The position numbers were made by a program, and so were the translations under genes. This document shows, in pieces, positions 26,854 to 33,114 of a stretch of DNA of 64,000 bases. Each line of letters starts with the position of its first letter. Position 1 is the first letter of the stretch. Source of the DNA: Acidisoma sp. L85. GTDB taxonomy: Bacteria; Pseudomonadota; Alphaproteobacteria; Acetobacterales; Acetobacteraceae. The stretch spans positions 1 to 64,000 of the forward strand of contig NZ_LMUQ01000026.1 of the NCBI RefSeq assembly GCF_009765865.1, given 5' to 3'. The notes under the pieces are model-generated. The model worked only from the letters and a program-made list of their open reading frames with translations. It did no database searches and was not told where the DNA came from.

Positions 26854-28209
26854 ATGACGATACCAAATCGTAACAGAATGACCCTCATGAGGCCGTCGCG
26901 TCGACAATTCCGCGGGGCCAGAGCAGATCGAAAGGTGGAGGCCGTGGACGGCACTATCAGTATTACCATCCCGAACAGCGAGACCAGTCAAGTAACGAAA
27001 TCCGTAACGCCGCCGGCTGTCGAGCCGGTGGCTGCGGTTCCCGCGAAAGTCAAAGGCAGCTTCCCCGAGCCGCCTCCGGTGCCGACTCAGGAGGGGCCGC
27101 TCGGCATCCGTTTCGACTTCAACCAAGGCGTTCGGGTCAAGGTGCCCGATGGCGATTGGCGTATCCAGCTCCGCGATCTGGATACCAACAACATCCTCTT
27201 CAACTCCCCCACCAAGGCGTCCTTCGTCGTCAGCTCGAAACGCTTTTATGTACGCTTCGGGGTCGAGGTTTGGCAGAATGAGGTCAGTGTCTTTCGTCAC
27301 GAATACGATGCGCGCGGAAAGGAGGTGCTGGTCAATCTGCCGGTCGGAACCTTGGGCGACACGCTCGGCTGGTTCCCCTATGTGGAGAAGATGCGCGTAA
27401 AACTTGGTTGCCGCATGAGCTGCGGCATGAACCCAGTCATCATTCCGCTGCTACAGCCCGCATACCCCGAGATTACCTTCGTGCCGATGGATGACATCAA
27501 TCCGGCGCTCTACTACGCCACCTACAATATCGGGCTGTTCTTCGATGATTCCGGCTTTGTCTATCAACCGACGGATTTCCGGCTTGTTGGATTGCATCGC
27601 ACGGCGGCCTATATCCTCGGCGTCGATCCCGAGGAACTGCCGCCGAAGCTCGCTCTTCCCGATGACAGGCCGCCGATCGCCGAACCCTATGTCTGCATCG
27701 CGGTGCAAGCGAGCACCCAGGCGAAGAAGTGGAACAATCCGCACGGCTGGGCGGAGGTTATCCGGTTTCTCAAGGATCGCGGCTACCGTGTCATCTGCAT
27801 CGACAAGGAATCGACTCACGGCCAAGGGCTTGCCTGGACCCATATTCCGCATGGCGCCGAGGATCAGACGGGGGACCGTCCGCTCGCCGAACGCGCACGC
27901 TGGCTACGTCACGCCAAATGTTTCATCGGCCCCTCCTCGGGCCTCGTCTGGCTCGCCTGGGCGGCTCAATGCCCCACTGTGATGATCTCGGGCTTCACCC
28001 ATCCGACGAATGAATTCGCGACCGACGGCCGCGTCATCAATTGGCACGCTTGCAATAGCTGCTGGAACGACCCGCGTCATCGCTTCGACCACAAGGATTT
28101 CCTGTGGTGTCCGCGCCACAAGGATACAGACCGGCAATTCGAATGCACACGGCTGATCACCGCGGAGCAAGTCAAACGCGCCGTGATCGCGGTGCTCGGC
28201 AAAGAATGA
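26854..28209 (+). CDS. Autotransporter O-heptosyltransferase (BAHT family), paralog 2
   Basis: 451 residues from the ATG at 26854. A GTG at 26944 also has an upstream AGGTGGAG and gives a protein beginning MDG exactly like paralog 1, so the shorter start is a serious alternative. Same domain order: PTQEGPLGIRFDFNQGVRVK, VFRHEYDARGKEVL, PYVCIAVQASTQAKKWNNP, FIGPSSGLVWLAWAAQ, and an iron finger with identical spacing C-x2-C-x15-C-x11-C ending at Cys431. Similar along its whole length to paralog 1, with differences concentrated at the N-terminus. The pair may glycosylate different passengers or act as a complex, as TibC forms large oligomers. Followed by a hairpin at 28272. Confidence 0.88.
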   Translation: MTIPNRNRMTLMRPSRRQFRGARADRKVEAVDGTISITIPNSETSQVTKSVTPPAVEPVAAVPAKVKGSFPEPPPVPTQEGPLGIRFDFNQGVRVKVPDGDWRIQLRDLDTNNILFNSPTKASFVVSSKRFYVRFGVEVWQNEVSVFRHEYDARGKEVLVNLPVGTLGDTLGWFPYVEKMRVKLGCRMSCGMNPVIIPLLQPAYPEITFVPMDDINPALYYATYNIGLFFDDSGFVYQPTDFRLVGLHRTAAYILGVDPEELPPKLALPDDRPPIAEPYVCIAVQASTQAKKWNNPHGWAEVIRFLKDRGYRVICIDKESTHGQGLAWTHIPHGAEDQTGDRPLAERARWLRHAKCFIGPSSGLVWLAWAAQCPTVMISGFTHPTNEFATDGRVINWHACNSCWNDPRHRFDHKDFLWCPRHKDTDRQFECTRLITAEQVKRAVIAVLGKE

Positions 28210-28271
28210 GGCGGATGGCGGCCGCGCTTTGGCTCGAAGCGTAGTGGTGCAGGCAGCTTGCAGATACCGCG

Positions 28272-28300
28272 GTGACGTGGAGTTTTAGCCACGTCACTTT
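28272..28300 (+). terminator. Hairpin after the heptosyltransferase pair
   Basis: Stem GTGACGTGG / CCACGTCAC (9 bp, perfect), loop AGTTTTAG, followed by TTT, 62 bases after the stop of paralog 2. Probable terminator. The rest of 28301-28497 shows no coding feature. Confidence 0.55.
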
Positions 28301-28497
28301 GGTTCGCGAGGCGGACGTCATTGAGGAGTGGAAGCCGCGGCAAGCCGTTTTCGCTGTGAATCCCGATAGCTTTGACTGAAGGCCTTCCCGGCGGTCGGTA
28401 TCGTCAAGCTCGAAGGATCCCGGCCGAGACCTCGGGTCGGTCGAGATCTCGGCGAGTCAGCCCTTGAGTCGTTCGATAGATGACAATCCTGGCAGGG

Positions 28498-28770
28498 TTA
28501 GACCCGCGTAACGAAAACTCCGAACGAGTCGGTGGTAGCATTCGAGGGCTGATTGGCTATCGGCAGATAGCTTGGCTGCTGGGTCCCTGACCGAGGGCCT
28601 GGCGCGCGATTGAGACGCCATAGGCTCCACGCTGACAGGACGAGAGCCAATGGGACGGCCGCCGCTGTGACCGCGCCTGGGGTGAACCTCGTTCCCGTGC
28701 CAGCGGGCCCTACACCATTATTGTTGGCCGACCACTCCACGACGGCTCTAGCGCATGCTCCCACGCACAT
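28498..28770 (-). CDS. Small single-helix orphan membrane protein A (90 aa)
   Basis: The ATG at 28770 follows GGGAG with an eight-base spacer; an in-frame TTG at 28845 lacks a site. Residues 1-32 are polar with Asn/Gly (SANNNGVGPAGTG). One membrane helix spans about 33-52 (AVTAAAVPLALVLSAWSLW), then a basic stretch RLNRAPGPR, then SYLPIANQ (67-74) and a Ser/Thr/Phe tail. No family recognised. The positive-inside rule puts the N-terminus outside. It lies just downstream of orphan B on the same strand (132 bp from B's end to this start), and the [Y/F]LP tail links it to orphans B, C and D. Confidence 0.5.
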   Translation of the reverse strand: MCVGACARAVVEWSANNNGVGPAGTGTRFTPGAVTAAAVPLALVLSAWSLWRLNRAPGPRSGTQQPSYLPIANQPSNATTDSFGVFVTRV

Positions 28771-28902
28771 ATTAACTACTCCCACCGGACATGGAGTTCT
28801 CCCGCTGTTATTGAATTGGGAGCTTAGCGGAGTACCATTAATCAACGACTAACAATCTGTTTCGATGCGGTGTCAGGATATCGATCGTTAGTGGATCTTT
28901 GG

Positions 28903-29220
28903 CTAAACTGAAGTCTCGGAAAGGCCGAGTGCCTCGGGCCCGCTCTCAAGCTGAACTTGCTGGGAAGCATTGACGACCGGCAAATAGCTTCGTCGACCAT
29001 GTGACGCCAGAGAGTATGTCACGTAGCCTGCCAGGCCCAGGCCGGCCGTTACTACAGCTACATACGGGAGGGTACCACGCATGGTCGGGTGCGCCAAAGT
29101 CTCTCCAAGGCGCTCCTGCGTGGACCCGAAAAGGTACTGCCACCAGGTTATATCGTCGCTGCCTCCGGGATACCGATTCGTAGGACCAAAGTCGCCGAAA
29201 GGCCCGTACACGTTACCCAT
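28903..29220 (-). CDS. Small single-helix orphan membrane protein B (105 aa)
   Basis: The ATG at 29220 has GGAGG six bases upstream. Residues 1-48 are polar (MGNVYGPFGDFGPTNRYPGG, then STQERLGETLAHP), followed by one helix about 51-71 (LPYVAVVTAGLGLAGYVTY), a basic ASHGRR, then SYLPVVNASQ (78-87) and an acidic/polar tail. No known family. The start resembles orphan C (GPFG versus PFGPF near the N-terminus). Composition is lower in GC than the neighbouring EVE and ccm genes. Possibly a membrane-inserted or secreted protein; function unknown. Confidence 0.6.
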   Translation of the reverse strand: MGNVYGPFGDFGPTNRYPGGSDDITWWQYLFGSTQERLGETLAHPTMRGTLPYVAVVTAGLGLAGYVTYSLASHGRRSYLPVVNASQQVQLESGPEALGLSETSV

Positions 29221-29382
29221 AAACGCCTCCGCTCCGTTGACGAGGCAAGCTAAGCATGACGTCGTTAACTTTGACTAAATGAAACGTCGCACGTTCTGTT
29301 CCGTCCGCGAAACCGGCGGCCTCGTCGAAAACTCAGCGCCAATCACCAGTATTGACCGCGCGCCGTCCGCAGAGCCGAAATC

Positions 29383-29802
29383 TTAAACGCTGCGGACACC
29401 ACCCAGCTTGCAGATGTAGCGCCAATGTTCGGCACTGATGGGTGCCACGGAAAGCCGCGAGAGCCGCAGCAACGACAATCCCTCGAGCTTGGGATCCGCT
29501 TTCATGGCAGCGAGCGTGACCGGTTTGGGTACCGGTTTCACCGCCTCCATATCGACACAGACCCAGCCGCCGCTTTCCGCCGTCGGATCGGGATAAGCCT
29601 CGCGCTTTACGCGCACGATGCCGACGATCTCCTTGCCGATATTCGAATGGTAAAAGAAAGCGAGATCGCCCTTGCGCATCGCCGCCAGATTGTTCTTCGC
29701 CATGTGATTGCGCACGCCGGTCCAGGGCTCGACTTCGTGCGCGACCTGCTGGTCCCAGGAGAAAGCATCCGGCTCGCTCTTCACGAGCCAATAGGCGGTC
29801 AT
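29383..29802 (-). CDS. EVE domain-containing protein
   Basis: 139 residues, a complete single EVE (PUA-like) domain: YWLVKSEPDAFSWDQ at the N-terminus, EPWTGVRNHMAKNNL, MRKGDLAFFYHSN, IVGIVRVKREAYPDP and a C-terminal LSLLRLSRLSVAPIS. EVE domains bind modified bases in nucleic acid (thymocytin in eukaryotes), and stand-alone bacterial members are widespread. The start at 29802 is 12 bases after the YciI-like gene, so the two form one unit. Confidence 0.93.
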   Translation of the reverse strand: MTAYWLVKSEPDAFSWDQQVAHEVEPWTGVRNHMAKNNLAAMRKGDLAFFYHSNIGKEIVGIVRVKREAYPDPTAESGGWVCVDMEAVKPVPKPVTLAAMKADPKLEGLSLLRLSRLSVAPISAEHWRYICKLGGVRSV

Positions 29803-29813
29803 TGGCGGCGCCC

Positions 29814-30107
29814 TCAGCCGACGCGCGCGCCATCCGCGAAGACTTCGCGGTAGGGCTGGATGGTCGTGCGCGCGAAGAGCCCGCTTTTGGTATAGGGGTC
29901 GGCCACCGCGAAGGCCTCCGCCGCCGCGCGGTCCGCCGCCTCCACAATCAGCAGGCTGCCGGTCGGTTGTCCCGCGTCGTTCAGCACCGGCCCGGCGAGG
30001 CGGATATTCGCGACGACACCCTCGAGATAGGCGAGATGCGCCTCGCGCGTGCTCGCTCGCAGCGCCTGGCTCTCGGGCTTGTCGGTATGGGTGATGGCGA
30101 AGAGCAT
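29814..30107 (-). CDS. YciI-family protein
   Basis: 97 residues with a ferredoxin-like fold typical of YciI/YCII proteins: MLFAITHTDKPES with the conserved His/Asp pair, AHLAYLEGVVANIRLAGPVL, GSLLIVEAADRAAAEAFAVADPY and a final PYREVF. The family is thought to contain small enzymes or binding proteins; the specific role is unknown. AAGGAG precedes the ATG. Upstream partner of the EVE-domain gene, a pairing seen in other alphaproteobacteria. Confidence 0.92.
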   Translation of the reverse strand: MLFAITHTDKPESQALRASTREAHLAYLEGVVANIRLAGPVLNDAGQPTGSLLIVEAADRAAAEAFAVADPYTKSGLFARTTIQPYREVFADGARVG

Positions 30108-30250
30108 CGCGGCAACTCCTTGACCCTGCGTCGCCAGCCCGCGACGCGAAGGTCGCGGACCCTACCGCAGGCCGCCGGGGCTTCAAACCCAAGCCGGGCG
30201 GAGGGGCTAAGGTCAGGGTCAAGCTGAGCGGGCCAGTTCCACGTGGTGGA

Positions 30251-30559
30251 TTAGACGGCCTCCACCTGAGGCACTGCCGGCAGGAAGGGTTGATTCGCAG
30301 AAGGGACCGGAACCGCGGTAGCGGCTCGCGGCGGATAAACGTAGCGATACCCGGCGATGACCGCCGCAGCACTAAACGCCGCTAGTGTTAGGCCAGCTCC
30401 CAAGTAGACACTCGGCATACCATCGAGGAAGCCGTCCCCGTAGCCTGCTCGACCGGGCGAGCCTGAACCGATTGGGGCCACGAATGGTTTTGGGCCGGAT
30501 ATTCCGCAGTTGGACCAACTGCCCACGATGTAAAATGGCCCAAATGGACACAACGGCAT
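30251..30559 (-). CDS. Small single-helix orphan membrane protein C (102 aa)
   Basis: The start at 30559 (MPLCPFGPFY) has GAGG nine bases upstream; the ATG three codons earlier abuts that site directly. Residues 1-50 are Gly/Pro/Ser-rich, followed by one helix about 51-70 (VYLGAGLTLAAFSAAAVIAG), an aromatic/basic YRYVYPPR and a tail with SANQPFLPAVPQ (87-98). No recognised family. It sits between the EVE-YciI unit and ccmC, antisense to the ccm genes. Architecture and tail match orphans A, B and D. Confidence 0.6.
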   Translation of the reverse strand: MPLCPFGPFYIVGSWSNCGISGPKPFVAPIGSGSPGRAGYGDGFLDGMPSVYLGAGLTLAAFSAAAVIAGYRYVYPPRAATAVPVPSANQPFLPAVPQVEAV

Positions 30560-30826
30560 AGAAAGCATCCTCGTGAATGTCGGGACCTTATCGAGCCATC
30601 GGTATCCACAATATTAACAACAGCCACACCACGCCTGACCCACATGCCTTTCCTTGATCTTTCCTCAGGCCTCCGTGCCCCGATTTCCGCCGGCCAAACC
30701 GGCTCGCGCGGCGATTGCCGCAACCCGATCCAATTCAGCGATGGCCGAGATAGCCAACCAACAATTCTAACCCCGCTTTGCGCGCGGGCGACTTCAAACC
30801 GGGCCCATCCTTCGCTAAGGAGACGT

Positions 30827-31615
30827 GTGGACGCCACCAGCCCAGCCCTTCCGTCGGTCGCGCCTAAACGGGGCCGCAACCTGCACCGCTTCGCCAATCC
30901 GGGGCGGTTTCTGCGGCTGTCGGGCCGCGTGTTGCCTTGGCTCGCGATCTGCGGCGCGGTCTTCACCCTGGCCGGTCTCGCCTGGGGCCTGTTCGTCGCG
31001 CCACCGGACTGGCAGCAGGGCGACGCGGTGCGGATCATGTATGTCCATGTCCCCGCCGCCTGGCTCGCTTCGATGGGCTATGCGGCGCTCGCCGTCTGCG
31101 CCGTCATCTCGATCGTCTGGCGCCATCCTTTGGCGGATCTCGCGGCGCTGGAGATCGGGCCGGTGGGCGCCGCCTTCACCGCGCTTTGCCTCGCCACCGG
31201 CAGTCTTTGGGGCAAGCCTATGTGGGGTGCCTGGTGGGTCTGGGACGCACGGCTGACTTCCGTTCTTGTGCTGTTCTTCCTCTATCTCGGCCAGATCGCG
31301 CTGATCCGCGCCTTCGACAATCCCGAACGCGGCTATCGCGCGGCCGCCATCCTGGCTCTGGTCGGCGCGGTGAACCTGCCGATCATCAAGTTCAGCGTCG
31401 ATTGGTGGAACACGCTGCACCAGCCCGACACCATCCATCTCTTCGGCCGGACCACCATGTCCGCCTCGATGCTTGACCCTTTGCTCGTCTCGGCGCTGGG
31501 TTTCACGCTTGTCTTCGCGGCTTTGGTGCTGGCGCGTCTGCGGTCGGCAGTGATGGAGCGGCGGATACGCTCACTGCTCAGCGCCAGGGCGCGGCAGGCG
31601 GAGGTGTCGGCGTGA
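30827..31615 (+). CDS. ccmC: Heme exporter/transfer protein CcmC
   Basis: 262 residues from the GTG at 30827, preceded by AAGGAG; the frame extends 61 codons upstream into low-complexity sequence that is rejected. Six membrane helices. The tryptophan-rich WWD segment is PMWGAWWVWDARLTS, with flanking heme-ligand histidines in YVHVPAAWLA and WWNTLHQPDTIH. CcmC loads heme onto the CcmE chaperone in the periplasm during cytochrome c maturation. It starts the local ccm cluster and overlaps ccmD by four bases. ccmA and ccmB, usually directly upstream, are absent. Confidence 0.95.
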   Translation: MDATSPALPSVAPKRGRNLHRFANPGRFLRLSGRVLPWLAICGAVFTLAGLAWGLFVAPPDWQQGDAVRIMYVHVPAAWLASMGYAALAVCAVISIVWRHPLADLAALEIGPVGAAFTALCLATGSLWGKPMWGAWWVWDARLTSVLVLFFLYLGQIALIRAFDNPERGYRAAAILALVGAVNLPIIKFSVDWWNTLHQPDTIHLFGRTTMSASMLDPLLVSALGFTLVFAALVLARLRSAVMERRIRSLLSARARQAEVSA

Positions 31616-31761
31616 CCAACCTCGCCTATATCGCGGCATCTTACGGTCTGGCGGCAATCGCGGTGCTCGGTCTGGCAGGGGATGCATGGCGTCGTCACCG
31701 CCTCGCGCGCCGCCGACTCGCAGTGCTGGAAGCGACCTCGGGCCGCCGCCGCCGTGGCTAA
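31612..31761 (+). CDS. ccmD: Heme exporter protein CcmD
   Basis: 49 residues: a short periplasmic start MTNLAYIAASYG, one membrane helix (about 7-23, ending LAVLGLAGD), then an Arg-rich cytoplasmic tail (WRRHRLARRRLAVLEA). This is the standard CcmD layout, which helps release holo-CcmE from CcmABC. The GTG start overlaps the ccmC stop (GTGA). Too short to rank as a gene on length alone, but position and layout make it clear. Confidence 0.88.
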   Translation: MTNLAYIAASYGLAAIAVLGLAGDAWRRHRLARRRLAVLEATSGRRRRG

Positions 31762-31823
31762 CTCTGGCAAGACGCAGCGGGACTTCCAGAGCAGTTACAG
31801 CGATGCTGCCAGAGTGTGCCGTA

Positions 31824-32174
31824 TCAAGGGGTAAGGGGCCTGGCTGGCAGAAAGGCTTGTCTGTTGTCCGCCGGGACCAGAATCTCGTGAAGCAATTGCT
31901 GCTGCTGCATTTCTTGGGCAGGCGGCTCCAATACTCGGGTGCCTCCCGCGACATAGGTAAGGGCGGCGTTCGCGATTTGCCTACGATAGGCAATTGCGTA
32001 CAATGCGAGAGCGCTGACGCCGAGGAAGCTGGCCACTCCAGCGGGAGGGACGCTCTCGACCACATGCTGAAGGAACGTCGGCTGGGTGGTGGTGAAAGGT
32101 ATGACTGGGTCGTATGTGTGGCCCTGGATGCTGTCTCTTGCGGGCCAGCCGCCGGAGTGGAAGCCATTGGGCAT
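31824..32174 (-). CDS. Small single-helix orphan membrane protein D (116 aa), inside the ccm cluster
   Basis: The ATG at 32174 has GGAGG with a seven-base spacer; upstream in-frame codons to 32258 lack a site. Residues 1-44 are polar (MPNGFHSGGWPARDSIQGHT, DPVIPFTTT), followed by one helix about 45-63 (AGVASFLGVSALALYAIAY), basic RRQ, a second half rich in Gln (QEMQQQQLL) and NRQAFLPARPLTP at the end. No recognised family. It is antisense between ccmD and ccmE, genes that are normally adjacent on one strand, so it looks like an insertion. Shares architecture and tail motif with A, B and C. Confidence 0.6.
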   Translation of the reverse strand: MPNGFHSGGWPARDSIQGHTYDPVIPFTTTQPTFLQHVVESVPPAGVASFLGVSALALYAIAYRRQIANAALTYVAGGTRVLEPPAQEMQQQQLLHEILVPADNRQAFLPARPLTP

Positions 32175-32529
32175 AGCGGTTCCTCCATCATTGGGTGAGC
32201 GGTGCCGCGTCACTCGACTTTTGACCGATCGCCCAAGGAACCGTCTCGCTGACAGCACTTGTTGAAAACGGATATCGAGCTACGGAAATGCGACGGTTCT
32301 TCGTAGCGCGAGAATGTTTCCGAAACGTAAATTCTCGCCAAAAACGAAGCCCGCAGTGGGGTGTTCATTAAGTGTAAGTCACGCTCTTGGCGGCGATCAC
32401 AGGCTGACTTCTAACACCGTCCGCTTTTCGGTAGAGAGGGCAGGTGCAAACCCATCCATCATCCCGGCCACTTCGCCGCCTCCGATCTCGCCGACCGGCA
32501 GCCGAGACCGGCGGCCGAGGCGGCGACCG
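32175..32529. other. Gap between orphan D and ccmE with a nested palindrome
   Basis: No gene recognised in 355 bases, although the ccmE frame stays open through part of it. At 32308-32338 there is a nested palindrome: outer arms GCGAGAAT / ATTCTCGC and an inner GTTTC-C-GAAAC. Such a structure could be a regulatory site or a terminator scar from insertion of orphan D. The 130 bases before ccmE are GC-rich again and probably belong to the original ccmD-ccmE spacer. Confidence 0.5.
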
Positions 32530-33036
32530 ATGACCCGCAAGCGGCGCCGGCTCTGGGTATTGGTGGCGTGCGGACTGGGTTTCGGGAGCGCCACGGCGCT
32601 TACCCTGTCGGCCTTCACTAGCGATATCGTCTTCTTCATGCTCCCCGGTGACGTGCTGACGAAGCACCCGGCACCCGGCCGCGCTTTCCGCCTGGGCGGC
32701 ATGGTGGCCGAGGGCACCTTGAAGCAGACCATGGTGGACGGCGCGCCCGGAGCGGTCTTCGGCGTGACCGATGGCCATGGCCATGTCGTGCCGGCTGAGT
32801 ATCAGGGCGTGCTGCCGGATCTGTTCCGCGAGGGCCAGGGAGTCGTCGCCATGGGCGCGATGACGCCGGATGGCGACTTCCGCGCCACTGAGGTGCTGGC
32901 CAAGCACAGCGCCGATTACATGCCGCCCGAGGTCGAGGCAGCGCTCAAGAAAAACCACATGTGGAACCCGGCGACCGGTGCGCCTCCGCCCGCCGCGGCA
33001 TGGAATGGCACTGGGGCGAAGCTGGCCGGTGGATAG
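32530..33036 (+). CDS. ccmE: Cytochrome c maturation protein CcmE (heme chaperone)
   Basis: 168 residues from the ATG at 32530 (MTRKRRRLWVLVACG); longer upstream frame rejected because it precedes the typical basic start. One N-terminal membrane anchor (about 8-28), then the periplasmic OB-fold. The heme attaches covalently to His126 in LAKHSADYMPPE, with Tyr130 as axial ligand. EFR-type turns GVLPDLFREGQGVVAMG are conserved. It receives heme from CcmC and hands it to CcmF/CcmH. Confidence 0.96.
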   Translation: MTRKRRRLWVLVACGLGFGSATALTLSAFTSDIVFFMLPGDVLTKHPAPGRAFRLGGMVAEGTLKQTMVDGAPGAVFGVTDGHGHVVPAEYQGVLPDLFREGQGVVAMGAMTPDGDFRATEVLAKHSADYMPPEVEAALKKNHMWNPATGAPPPAAAWNGTGAKLAGG

Positions 33037-33057
33037 AATGGACACGACCGAGGTTTC

Positions 33058-33095
33058 TCCTCTCCCTGCAAGGGAGGGGCCGGGGGTGGGTTCCT
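33058..33095. repeat. GC-rich hairpin repeat between ccmE and ccmF
   Basis: CCTCTCCCT-GCA-AGGGAGGGG followed by CCGGGGGTGGG. This CTCTCCC...GGGAG...GGGGGTGGG pattern is a type of dispersed intergenic repeat often met in GC-rich alphaproteobacterial genomes (general experience); only one copy was noticed here. Confidence 0.4.
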
Positions 33096-33114
33096 CTCGC
33101 GGCGGCGCCTCACC

